Origin: Erigeron canadensis | Taxonomy: Eukaryota > Streptophyta > Magnoliopsida > Asterales > Asteraceae | Assembly (NCBI RefSeq): GCF_010389155.1 | Contig: NC_057761.1 | Location: 1,304,501-1,368,500 of the forward strand | Direction of reading: 5' to 3' | DNA: 64,000 bases | Shown: positions 24,343 to 36,608 of the stretch, in pieces | Numbering within the stretch: the stretch's first letter is position 1 | How the letters are laid out: the number at the start of each line of letters is the position of its first letter | Translations under genes and position numbers: made by a program | The notes under the pieces: generated by a model | What the model saw: the letters and a program-made list of their open reading frames with translations, nothing else | Databases searched by the model: none | Told to the model about the DNA's origin: nothing

Positions 24343-27300
24343 ATGGGTGGTTTTAGTTTCCGAAAACTAACATTTACACTTGTCATTGCAATTCTTGTGT
24401 GGGCTTCAAGCATTGAAACTTCCAATGCCAGAAGGGGTAAGCATTGGAGGCATGGCACCTTAAGTTCTTTGTACAAGAAAAAAGGAAAGAATCATGGACA
24501 CCAAGTCATTGTCGAAAAATCAAAACCAAAATCAAAGTCAAAATCGAAACAAAAACAACCGCTCCCAACCCCAGAAGAACCGCAGGCTCCTCCTGCACCA
24601 CAAAAGGGTTCAAAGTTTAATGTTCTCGATTATGGAGCTAAAGGGGATGGTAGTTCTGACGATACAAAGGTGAGATATACGTTCATGATAAATAACTTAT
24701 AAGGTGTTTTCTAACAATGTATAGCATTCATGTTTAGAAGACTTAACATATTGATAGAGCAATCTCTATCGATAAACCAGATGTCACGCCGCCATAAATC
24801 AACATGTATCCTAAAGTTCATAAGCATATTCCTCATTATGGCTAAAAACTTCAAAAAGGTTTATAACATGGGTCCATAATAACTTTCTCTTACTTCATAT
24901 TACACTTTAAAACTAAATTGTGTATTCTCTATTAATACCAATTTTTTACAAGCATACCAGTGCATATATATATATGTTTCAAGGTCAACTACATTCGTAT
25001 CTTAAACTTATCCTTTTGGATCTTAGAATCTAAGATAAATTTAACTGGGAGAATTATTATCAGATTAATCACTCACCATACTATAGAAAATATTATTCCA
25101 CTAAGGAAGAAACTTGATGGTTAATCGTTTTATGAATACCATGTCACTAAAAAACCTCTGCATCTTTCCCGGTTTAGGAAAATGCTGTTAAGCCGTTTAA
25201 GTTGCATTTGTTCAATACCTGGATCCCATTTCCATGGACACATGAAAATGTGATCCGCAATGGAGATCAGAAGGATTAGGTATCGTTGACATTGACATTG
25301 ACAATGTAGATAAGAGAGAAAATCACATGACGAAAAGAGTCTTAACGCATAGTGTACGTAAAAATATTGCTATATTGGTTCATATTAGTACTTGTTTTCG
25401 GTTTTATTTTTGTTTCTTAGTCCTATTTAAATATTAATACTTGCATTGTAACGATATTGTTTAGTTAATTACCCTTCATTTGCATATATATATATTATAT
25501 ATATAAATATCATCACCCTAAGATTACAATTATGCATTCACAATACTTACATTTTCCACATCCACCATCTACTAACCATTTCTACACTTTTTGTTCAGCA
25601 TAGTAAATGAACTAAAGCAATCATATAAAAGTTCTAAAAAGTAACATATCATTCCCAAAATAAATTCAACAATTCTTTTTGGGAAGCTTCAATAAATACT
25701 ACATATAAGGACATTCATTTGTCACAAGAATTACAGTTGGTTGCATTTTTTAGTCTATAACTCGTAGAAAAAAGACAAGTGGCTGTTATGTGTTCCCTTT
25801 TCTTAAAGTTGCGTACAATCATAAGATAAAGAATTGGAAAAAGAAGAATTAAATCATAACATAAAAGATAACAAGAAATGGATGACAAAAAAGAACAAAA
25901 TTAAGTAGGACCACTCAGAAGACTCTCATGTGGCAGTTTCTATGGTTTTGATTCCCAACAATAATTGTATGTTGTCAAATGCAAACTACCAATATTTACC
26001 GGTTGTGTACGTATATCTCCCATAACGTGTACTAGTAATTAACTTTTTAAGTATGTAAAGGCCGAAAAAATTCAGTGTTACAACTTTGATTAGGGAAATA
26101 TTATACATAATAATAATAATAATACATATACTCCGTATTAGATAGTAAAACTTAAAGTGAAAACAATTTACTAACCAAGTGAAATGTACTTATGTGTTGC
26201 ATAATGCAGGCATTTCAAGCCGCATGGGCAGACGCTTGTAAAGTGGAAGCATCAACGATGATCGTGCCATCGGATTACGAGTTCCTCGTGGGACCCATTT
26301 CTTTCTCTGGTCCTTACTGTCAAAGAGACATTCTTTTTCAGGTACATTATGCAAATTATATCATCTATTGAAAGTTGACACTAGAGTGGCATTTCGACCC
26401 AATTACTTAGTCTTATAGATAGATCGACTTAATTTATTTTAAACTTAAACGGGTCGAATAATTAGATCCAGGTAACAAGTCAAATAGGTTATAAACTGCT
26501 TATAATGTATTTATATTGTATACTGCCTCCTAAATATATTAAACATTATTCATATAATTATTTATGGGTTTACCTGGCTCCACTAGTTTTGATTGGTACT
26601 AAATTTACCCACTTGGTCGTTTTGACCTGTTACCTGGCCTGCCCATCATTCCACCTGACAAAAGATAATTCCATGAAGGATATGCCTAAAAGAACTAGTA
26701 ATCTAAAGTCTAAACAATGGATGAATTATATTGCAGCTTGATGGTACAATCATAGCTCCAACAGACTCGAAAGCATGGGGTAAAGGTCTACTGCAATGGC
26801 TTGAATTTACAAAACTTGTAGGACTCACAATCAAAGGAAAGGGCACTATTGATGGAAGAGGCTCGGTTTGGTGGACAAAATCTATACTTGATGATCCTGT
26901 TGACAATGAAGAGAAATTAGTTGTTGCAATAAACAATATCACCATTACAGAAAATCTACCAGTAAATATTTTGCCCGTCACTTTTGATAAGCGTATATAT
27001 ATGGAATAATCAGTTTATGTTAGTAACTTTTCTTAAATATTGCTTTTGACAGATAAGCAGCTCACTTGATGGAAAAATGCCTAACGTCAAGCCAACGGTA
27101 ATGCTTTTGCCCGTCACTTTTACAAACGCTTGTAGTGTGAGATGGCATTAATCTTTTCGTATTTCCTATACAGGCACTGAGGTTTTATGGGAGCTTTAAT
27201 GTGACGGTCACAGGCATAACAATTCAAAATAGTCCTCAATGCCACCTCAAGTTTGATAACTGTGACGGAGTTTTAGTATACAGCCTTAAGGTCTCATCTC

Positions 27301-28752
27301 CCGGTGACAGTCCCAATACCGATGGAATTCACTTGCAGAACTCCAAGGATGTGCTAATTCACACGGCAGACCTTGCTTGTGGTAAATAACGTTATTTTCT
27401 TAAGTTCTACGATTGAATTACTTACATAGCTTCAAATGCCCTTTCAATACCCACACTAGCAATATATTAAAAATTAATGGTAGGCTTCAGGTTCGGTTAT
27501 AAAGACAAAGTATAAAAAATTTCTAAAGGTTCGGTAAATTTAGTGATATCATTAGACAACCTTATCCAAGCTATTTACAGGTTACATACTTGAAGCATTT
27601 CCTAATATAGTCAGATTCATGGCAACCATTCATTCTTGACATTTATCCTCCGAACTCTCAATAATATGATAAGGAATGCTTATAGTGACAAACATGCCTA
27701 ATCTAAAAGGAATTATGTTGAACCCCGTGACCCCACCAACAGAGAGACATAGCAAAAGTATCTTGTCACATACTTGAACTTCTATCACCTTGTCCATAGC
27801 TCAAACAAAAAAGTGTGCACATACAAAAAAGTAAAAGAGTATCTCCTTGTCTATGTTAAACTGAATTGTGAATATCACAATATACATCAAGTGTTATACG
27901 ACTTATGGGGCCATTGCAGAGAAAATAAACTTGTTCTGACTATAAATAAACGTTGTGTGCAGGGGACGATTGCATATCCATACAAACAGGATGCTCAAAC
28001 GTATTTGTCCACGATGTCAATTGTGGACCGGGGCATGGCATAAGCATTGGAAGCCTAGGAAAAGATGGCACAACAGCATGTGTCTCCAACATCACTGTCC
28101 GCAATGTTAATATGCATAATACAATGACCGGTGTTAGGATCAAAACTTGGCAGGTACATATAGCAAGTACCGATTGCTCTGCAGTCTAATGAATTAAGAC
28201 ATGATTAGAGTGATGGGCATGAACCTAATAATGTTTCAACTGACATTAATTTGCAGTCTCATGAATCAAGACATAATTAAAGCACAACTAAACATTCTAC
28301 TCAGCTGAGCTTAATCTAGCACACAAAATACTGATTTCAAAATGTTTTTTTTGCAGGGAGGGTCAGGGTCTGTTCAAGGAGTATTATTCTCAAATATTCA
28401 AGTATCTGAAGTCGAATTCCCAATCATGATTGATCAGTATTACTGTGACCACAGCAGCTGCACCAACCACACATCAGCCGTGGCTGTTTCAAATATTGCG
28501 TATGAAAATATAAAAGGAACTTACACAGTAAAACCAGTCCACGTCTCGTGTAGTGACAACATGCCATGTAGGGACGTAAGGCTGACCGACATTGAACTCA
28601 AACCAGTCCCCAAAGGCTATCACATGTACGACCCGTTCTGCTGGCAAGCGTTTGGGGAACTGAATGCACCCACCATCCCAGATATCAGTTGTTTACAGCA
28701 AGGCACGCCATCAAGCAGTTGGGATCCTGATGAGTCAGGATGCCCAGCTTAA
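24343..28752 (+). CDS. Polygalacturonase (GH28), PGX3-like, seven exons
   Basis: Secreted pectin-degrading glycosidase. Exons: 24343-24669, 26210-26341, 26737-26961, 27053-27097, 27174-27381, 27963-28153, 28357-28752. They join in frame to 507 residues. The start gives a signal peptide ([20 protein letters not shown]). A basic Lys/Ser/Pro-rich linker follows (about residues 28-90) before the beta-helix domain, as in the Arabidopsis At1g48100 (PGX3) clade. Signatures are intact: SPNTDGIH (289-296), GDDC (313-316), [13 protein letters not shown] (333-345) and RIKTW (371-375). Compared with the polygalacturonase at 6.3 kb it lacks two introns: exon 6 equals that gene's exons 6+7 (both 191 nt), and exon 7 covers its exons 8+9. 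The C-terminus is cysteine-rich. It looks functional. The PGX3 link rests on remembered family architecture. Confidence 0.93.
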
Positions 28753-29654
28753 CGCACGTATGACTTGGTGCATCAATTAGCGAGGTCGGTGTAGTTGCTG
28801 GCCCCTTTCAGATCATATATAGAGCTGCTTGAAAGTGAGTATATATAGGATTATATTTACATGTAGTATAATAATATATATAAAAATACTAAAAGATTGG
28901 TTGTATTAAAGGGATGCTTGATTCATATTACGTTAGATTTGTACACTGGAAAGAAAGTAGTTGTGTCTTATTTATTTAGTTATCAAATCATTGGATGTTA
29001 GCAATGTGTGACAGCATTTTTACATTGTTAAATGATCGTGTGCTTACTTACTTAGTTCTCTGCAATGCAAAACTAATGTTCATACCGTTCGGTTACACTT
29101 ATTGTAATTTATTCTGCATTTTGAAAATTAAGAACATACAGAATAACAATCAATCCCTCTAAAACAACATACAAAGACAATCAGTTCATGTAAAGCAACA
29201 ATCGATGTTCGTGTTTTTTTTTTTCCGGTAATAACTACATACATGATCCTGTTTGTTGGGTTCATTTACCTCCCTAAACTGACAGCTCCATTGATGACTA
29301 AATGTAAGAGCATCCGTGTCGTTTGGAATGACCATCATCTGGCATCATTGGTTCGGGGATGGGTTGTGGTTGCAAAGCCGATCGACTCCCCACTTTTGTT
29401 TTCTTCGTTTCACACACACATTACATAATTAAAAAGTAGTACGAGGTTATCCTACACGGAGGTATTGGTGTGTTTACAGTGAGATGAAAATGATGTGACA
29501 CATATGATTGTATTGGAACGTCTCATCGTCCTCCCCCATTATTATGAGGTAATTCATAATTGGTAATTCTACTCTACTTGTGACAATTATGAGTTCGATT
29601 AATATAGGGGTTTTTTTTGGGTGGGTTTTATAGTTTCTATCCCAAACATGGTGA
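28753..29654. other. 3' region of polygalacturonase 2
   Basis: Probable 3' untranslated sequence runs to about 29000, then intergenic DNA. The frame at 29243-29428 has no recognisable domain. Confidence 0.45.
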
Positions 29655-30684
29655 TCTCTATTATTAATAAATCTTACAGGTCATATTGTAATTCTTACCT
29701 ATATAGTATATAATTAAAGATTGAAGTCACATTACAAAAATATAATTATTTTATCTAACTCTTTCTTTATTTAGTCATCATAATTTAAAATTTCCATTTA
29801 AGTTTTGACAAAATATTTATCAATTAAAATTAAAGATATCTTCTATATATCTATCTCCAAGTAACCATTTATTTTGAAATTAAAATGCAAAACTACATGT
29901 CTATTAGTCTACCTCGCTGGTTTATTGAGTTTATAGTTATAAATACGTAAATTATGTTTTGTTTTTATAGGTTGTAAGTTATATTATTATTACATAGTGA
30001 TGATGCTAATATTATTATACTTTGAAGCTTGTATAGTCTAATTAATATCCACCTATAACAATTTTTATTAATTACAAATTTATAGTTATGATATTTAATT
30101 TGTTCATTATTGAATTCAATATTTGATAATGTTAAGATCAATGTCTGCCTCTTATAACAAATTTTAATTTTGTATTTATTATAACGAAGTATATTTGTAA
30201 CTTCTCGGATTGCATCCTGGTTGATTAAGATTTTTTAAAAGTTGTATTACTACACATCCTTTTAATTTAATTATGACATCATCATAATTTTTTATTTAAA
30301 TTTCAAAATATTATTTTCTTAAATATGTATCATTAATATAGATTTTTATTAAATGTCCACATTATGTAAGTTTTAATCACCCTATTTTTCCGTTATAATA
30401 GACTAAAAACCATGGTGCTTTTTTTTCTTTCTTTCTAGATAACGTTTTTGTTTTTGTTTTTGACAACCGGATGTGTTTTAACATATGTCCACAACTACAA
30501 TACTATTGTTTCCGTTTAGTTTCATTTTTTACATAATAATTTATCACAACTTTCAACTTATTTAAAGTTGTTTTTTTTTTACATTTTAATATGACAATAT
30601 ATTTTAAAGTTATCCGGGTATCATTCGGTTTATTTGCAAAGCGTTTATCAGTTCACCCGGGTTGAACCCGGGGTGATTAGCTAG
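29655..30684 (+). mobile_element. Non-autonomous Helitron, 1.03 kb
   Basis: The 5' end reads A|TCTCTATTATTAATAAA. The 3' end has a hairpin (ACCCGGGTTGAACCCGGGGT, about 30656-30675), then GATTAGCTAG and T, so CTAG lies at 30681-30684. A before the start and T after the end match the Helitron AT insertion rule. The interior is AT-rich and non-coding, with no Rep/helicase. Confidence 0.6.
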
Positions 30685-30725
30685 TGTAAAAATAGGATGG
30701 ATTTATATGCCTTAAAAAAGAAATA

Positions 30726-32559
30726 GGGTATGTTTGGCGAAAGAGGCTGAGGCTGTAATTAAGGTCTGGAGGTGAAGCCAACGGATAGGGCTGTAAAACT
30801 GAAGCTGTCATTTGTATAAAATTGTTTGGCAAACAAGCTCTAATATGTAACTTAAAAATGTATAATTACATTAATGGACATAAAATTTATTTTAATCGAA
30901 AAACATAAAAATAAATAAATAAAACTGATTACATAGACAAATTTATTGGTAATATGAAACATTACATTTGTTAAAATTTTAAATAGCATAATTTGCTTTT
31001 TGGAACTATATTATACTTCTTACCGATTTTGCAACATCGTTGATTCAATTTATAACAATCAAACGTTAAAAAATGACATAATATTAAATAGAACATGAAG
31101 ATACTACGTACTAGATGCTAGAATATATAAGTATCATACATGAAATTTAAAAAGTTACAAATATTTAATGTAAATACAGTTGATGATGGAGTACATAACC
31201 CTCCATGAAAGATTAGCCTCTACTTTTATTTATTTTTTTCCTTTTTTCTTTTAGCAGAATATTATGAATAATTAATGGATTTTGTATATTAATTCATGAA
31301 TATGTAGAACGAGCCATCTAGAAGTTAGAAGCACTTTCAACTAAAAACGTTATGAAAATATGAGGGTGTTAAAGTAATTTTTATATGTAAGATAGAGGTT
31401 TTTTTTTTAGAGTTTTGTTAATGACAACTCTTAGGGCTGTCAGTGTTAGTTACTTTGATGCATTAAAATTTGTACTTTGTCTTGCGAAAATTCAGGGGGC
31501 GGTTATTGATATATAAACATTACTTTTTATGCATGTAATAAGCTGTTAATGACAACCCTTAGGGCTGTCATTATCATTTTTCTTTTTTTTAAAGCTTCCT
31601 CTATGAGCTTAATTTCTTTTATAAGTCCTTGGGGCTTTTTTTTTAAAAAAAATAAAAAAAAAGCCCTCACAACAAAGATACAGTAAAACCTTTATAAATT
31701 AATAATATTGGAACCAGTATATTTTATTAACTTAGCAAGATATTATTATATCGATAAATTAATAATTAATAATTTAAAGAGGTTCACGTATTCCCTTCAA
31801 AATTTTCATGCCTAATGTACATTCAAACATTAAATGAAACTAGAGTCCATAGCAAATTGTTGTCGATACGGTAAGATTCGTTTGAAGATTCCAACCGGCT
31901 CAAGTAATTTAAACGACGTAAACTCCGGAGAAGACATTTGGAGCTTGAGAGTTTGATTACGTGTATTCATTATTAGTAAAAAACAGATGTGAATGCATTG
32001 CGAGATTATTCTCGTGAAATAATGTATGTTATGAGGTTCAAAACATTGAAGACATTATGACGGATACTGTTCAAAATATAGTTGATGACGAAGTTGAGGA
32101 TGATACAGTAGTTTTGAATAAGGTCACTCAGAAAAAAAGCATTCTAAGCGGTAAGAACAACTTTTCACAACTTTTTGTTGTCATACGATAAGACAATGTG
32201 TCAAATTTTAAGTGTAATGGAGAAACTTAAAGATAAGGGACAGTAGATTTATTTTAGAGTATAAAATATTAGAATTTTGGAGTTTTTAAGAAATTATTAA
32301 TTTATAGTTTTGATGAGATCTATATATTTATATTGGGGTTTCAAAAAATTTATTATCTTATCATTTTATTGATTGGTGTCCAAGTTTGTACTAGTCCCAA
32401 CTTAGGATCGGACAAATTATTAATTCTATCGAGGTTATTAATTTATCGATTATTAATTTATAGAGGTTCTACTGTAATATTTATTGTAAGAGCTTTCTTT
32501 TAAAAGCTCAATCCTTTAGCCCCTTAGAAGCCTTTAAAAAGCTCTTACCAAACATACAC
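30726..32559. mobile_element. Inverted-repeat element, host of the nested pogo-like element
   Basis: The ends GGGTATGTTTGG (left) and GTGTATGTTTGG (right, minus strand) match at 11 of 12 bases. They are flanked by ATA at 30723-30725 and 32560-32562. The interior is non-coding apart from the nested 794-bp element. GTTTGG-type ends with a 3-bp duplication suggest a Harbinger-like MITE, although ATA is not the usual TTA/TAA. Confidence 0.45.
31681..32474. mobile_element. Emigrant/Lemi1-type (pogo, Tc1/mariner) element with transposase relic
   Basis: The ends start CAGTAAAACCTTTATAAAT on the left and CAGTAGAACCTCTATAAAT on the right (minus strand). They are flanked by TA at 31679-31680 and 32475-32476, as in the Emigrant MITE and its pogo-like parent Lemi1. 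The inside is not random: around 32055-32135 a plus-strand frame reads DDEVEDDTVVLNKV, an acidic stretch like the C-terminal part of pogo-type transposases. Other pieces nearby are broken by stops. It is a decayed, non-autonomous copy. Confidence 0.7.
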
Positions 32560-32663
32560 ATAGTTAAAGAAAATGTAAAACTCGATTCTCGAGTTTATAC
32601 TTATAAGAAAGAAAATGATAAAGTTAGATAAGTGAGGAGAAGAAAAAAAAACTATATACATGT

Positions 32664-33298
32664 TAGGGGTGAGCAAAAACTGAACCGGAAAACCAAGAAC
32701 CGACAAAACCAAACCGAAAACTGAACGAAATCCATTGGTTTGGTTTTCGTTTTCTAAAAACTGAACGAATCGGTTCGGTTTTTGGTTTCATATGCTAAAA
32801 AACCGATCAAAACCGAACCGAAGTAAATATATTTTAAATTTATTTTATTTTTATATCATATTACATTTACATTTATTACTTATAATTTATAAATATGTTA
32901 ATAATTTTATCTTTTTATTTTTTTATTGTACAAATATATACAAATTGTATATTTTTAATAAAAACGTGCAGTAAAAACAATTCGTTTTATAAAAGTTATA
33001 CAAATTTTAACACCTAAAAAATATAATTACTTAATAAAAAGCTTCTCTGTATTCGAATTTTTATATCATGTTTTTTTCTTAACAATTGAAAGTTAAATTT
33101 ATAACATAATATTTTAAAAAAACTTTAAAAAAAAATTATTAAAAAAACCGAAACCGATCCAAACCGAACCGGAAAACCAAGAAACCGAACCGAACAAAAA
33201 CCGAATCCAATGGTTTTGGTTTTTTAAAAACCGAATAGATCGATTTTGGTTTCGGTTTTAGGCAAAAACCGAACCAAACCGATCCATACTCACCCCTA
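32664..33298. mobile_element. hAT-type MITE with exact 8-bp target duplication
   Basis: The ends TAGGGGTGAG and CTCACCCCTA are perfect inverted repeats. The flanks ATACATGT at 32656-32663 and 33299-33306 are identical. Subterminal regions are packed with AAACCGAACCG-type repeats in both orientations, likely transposase-binding sites. The centre is AT-rich and non-coding. Confidence 0.8.
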
Positions 33299-33306
33299 AT
33301 ACATGT

Positions 33307-34480
33307 AATGGATTCTCAAGTTTAACAAAAAAAATAAAAAAAAATGAAAGAAATGATAAGAAAAGAAATAGTTTATTAGATTCTTGAGTTTAAATGAAAG
33401 GAAAGAAAAAGAAAAAAGCTATAGTTTTACACATCTATTAGATGTAGATTGAAGGTGGAGTGGTAATTTTATATATTTATCCCTTCTTTTCTATCACAAT
33501 CATGCCAAAACTGACAAGAAAACTTTGGGATTTAAAACCCTTAATTTTTTTTATCTTTTCTTTTTAAAAAAAACTCAAGAATGAAAATTTTAAAAAAATT
33601 TCTATCACTTCTTTTCTTATTTTATATATAAAAAAAAAACTCAAGATTATAATGTAAATGAATGTCAAATTAAACCGATTTTGAATTTTGAAAGTTGATT
33701 TGGTTTTTGTATTTTTTTGGTTTGGTTTATACCCAAACCGATTTCTCAATTGGATTTATGATTTGATTTATGAATAGATATCTCAACAGGAGGTCAAATT
33801 AACATTACTTTGCTTAAATACATTGAAATAAAATTACTAATTGACTTTGATTCTTTAGATGTTGAAAAATGAAATTTATGCCCTTTTTTTTTTAAAGTCA
33901 AAGTGAAATTGATCAACCACGTTACTTGTGACCAAAAAAACACATTGTTAGCCTCGTCAAAGGTGGAGAAAGGTTCTTCCATTGACTAAACTTGGACGTG
34001 AGAATAAGTATGAGTTTTTGTATTAGAAAATTTAATAGCAAAATATGGTTAGTTAGAGTTGTAATAAATGAGAATTTGAGATCGCCTATTTATAGCATTT
34101 GTCTTAGGCTTTCTCGTATCCATTGGACAATAACGAGTTTAATCTTAGCAGTTGGTCCTTCTATTGTGGTGGTTCATCGGACTTGTTGGTTTATCTGACA
34201 TGTTTATTCATCTGACTTAGTGGTCCATATGATATGTTGGTCTATCTGTTCTGTTGGTTATAACTAACTAATCCATGTGATTTGTTGATCTACATACCTT
34301 CAGGTGTTTACTAGATTGAGTATAAATAATTGTTCTTGCATTTTTTTTTTTTTTATTTGTATAACTCACCGCTAGTAAAGTATAGAGATAGTAGGGATAA
34401 AAACTTTAACAAACGATTGACATAAAACAAAACAGAAAAACGAAATTTTCTATCGAGTAAAGTGTTCTCCATATAAAAGA
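33307..34480. other. Intergenic DNA upstream of ubiquitin-eS31
   Basis: AT-rich DNA with purine-rich (AAAGAAAG) and T-rich runs. No gene or clear mobile-element ends were found. The short open frames (33564-33749, 33794-33982, 33992-34198) show no domain. Confidence 0.4.
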
Positions 34481-34552
34481 AGCCCATTTCACTAACCCAT
34501 TTAAACTATCAATAACCAAAAGCCCAAAACCTGAAACCCTAACCATATAAAA
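34481..34552 (+). promoter_or_regulatory. Ribosomal-protein-type promoter: site II motifs, telo box, TATA
   Basis: Two AGCCCA motifs (34481-34486 and 34521-34526, i.e. TGGGCT on the minus strand) match plant site II elements. AAACCCTAA at 34534-34542 is a telo box. TATAAAA follows at 34546-34552. This combination is characteristic of plant ribosomal-protein and growth-related genes and fits the eS31 gene whose ATG is at 34623. Confidence 0.7.
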
Positions 34553-34586
34553 TCCACTCTTCCCCACATTTCACCACCAACCCTAA

Positions 34587-35084
<498 letters not shown>

Positions 35085-35284
35085 GGTTGTTTCCTTTTCT
35101 TTCGATATTTATATTACCTTTTTATTGTTTAATATTTTTAATATATGATATACAGTGCATTGCTCGGTGTGTGTGTGTGTGTGTTTTTTTATATTAAAAT
35201 TGTGTTACTACAGAAATGGATTTTTGTGGTATTAAACCTTCTTTATAACTGATTGGATTTTGTGAGTTTTTGAGAAAGAAACAA

Positions 35285-36310
35285 TTTTTGAGTTATAGTC
35301 AGTGTTTCGGATAAGCGTTTAGCTACTTGCTGTTCTTAGTTTTGCATAAGGTTATCTTTTGTTTTTATACAGTATGCGTAAGCTTGTATGTGTGTTAATA
35401 TATGTGTTATCTTTAGAATTACGGATAGCTTTTAGCTACTTTCTTTTTTTGCTTTTATCTTAAGATGTCTTTCATTTGGTTGAGCTGTTTTGATCATTTA
35501 GATGGCTGTATCTAAACTAGAACTGATTTTCATCTGTAGTATTAAAGAATGTGTAACCTTGTATATACTTGAATTATATGGGTTATAGTTTATGTTTGAA
35601 ATTGCACTTTGCTACTTACCGTTTTTAGTTTTTTCCATGATCAGAATTTTAGTATATACTTGTAAATGTGTTGTGTAGTGATAGACTGTTTTATAACTGC
35701 TTTGATTTTGTTTTATTGTGACATTTTTTTCTTAATAGAAAGGAAAAATACTCAAGATATGGTTTTGCTGTTTTTGATTGAATTTTACTTAATGCTGTTT
35801 TTTGTTTTGCTCTGAACATTTTTCTTTTCTTCGTATGGCTGAGCTGTTTTCATCATATTGAATGCTGCATCTAATAAAGAACTGATTTTCCTTTATAGTT
35901 CAAGGATATGCATTAGCTTGTATATGCATGAATACATGGGTTATAGTCTCTGTTTTGGGTAAGCATTTTGCTACTTCCCGTTCTTAGTTTTGCACCCAGT
36001 ATATCTTTGATTTGCTTGAGCTGTTTTATTTCTATAGATGGTTGTGTTTGAGATTTCATTTTGACTTGTTGCCTTAAAGGCATCTTTAATTTCTCTGAGC
36101 TATTTTGATCCAGATGGATGTATTTAAATAAGAACTGATATTCATTTAAACATTTGTAGTTCAAGAATATGTGCAGACTTATATATGCATGATTTTAATG
36201 GGCTGAAGATGGTGATTTGGATAGAGTTTTGCCACTTGCCCTTGTTTTGCTCTATGGATGTCTTTGATTATGCCTGAGTTGTTATGATCTTATAGATGTT
36301 TGTATCTAAA
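35285..36310 (+). repeat. Degenerate tandem repeats downstream of eS31
   Basis: Diverged units recur with markers GAGCTGTTTT (about 35484, 35841, 36019, with GAGCTATTTT at 36097) and AACTGATTTT (about 35520, 35880, with AACTGATATT near 36132). They are joined by AGCTTGTATATGCATG-like and TTAGTTTTGC-like stretches. Spacing between units is about 250-360 bp. The units do not code. They lie between the intact eS31 gene and a decayed eS31 fragment. Confidence 0.65.
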
Positions 36311-36523
36311 TATGAACTTGTGAATGTGCTGTGTTTTTTGTAAGCTTGGTATGGTTACTTGTTGAAAGTGCGATTACATTGTTTAATTTAAGTGGTAAAT
36401 TGTTGTAATAGTCTGTTTAGTGAATAGAGTTTTTTAATTTGAATTGTAGCTTATTTTAAGGCGTTTGTTTTTGCGTAATTAGTGATGTTGACATCAGCTT
36501 TATTTGTGAATGCACAGACATGA

Positions 36524-36608
36524 AGGAAAGCTGCTGAGTGCACTGCTGGATCTTTTATGGCTGGATCATTTTGGTTGTCACTGTTGTGGCAAATGTGGTT
36601 CAATGTAG
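36524..36608 (+). pseudogene. Decayed fragment of an eS31 zinc-finger exon
   Basis: One frame reads RKAAECTAGSFMA, then after a frame shift HFGCHCCGKCGSM and a stop. These align with [19 protein letters not shown] and [11 protein letters not shown] of the intact gene 1.5 kb upstream. Codon choice is AT-rich, unlike the intact copy, so it is not a recent duplicate. It may be the relic of an older tandem paralogue or of the 3' part of the gene. Confidence 0.65.

Noticed and set aside
6311..28752. Polygalacturonases as a recent tandem duplication
   Set aside because: The proteins differ in N-terminal structure, in two introns and at many residues, and lie 13 kb apart; they are divergent paralogues.
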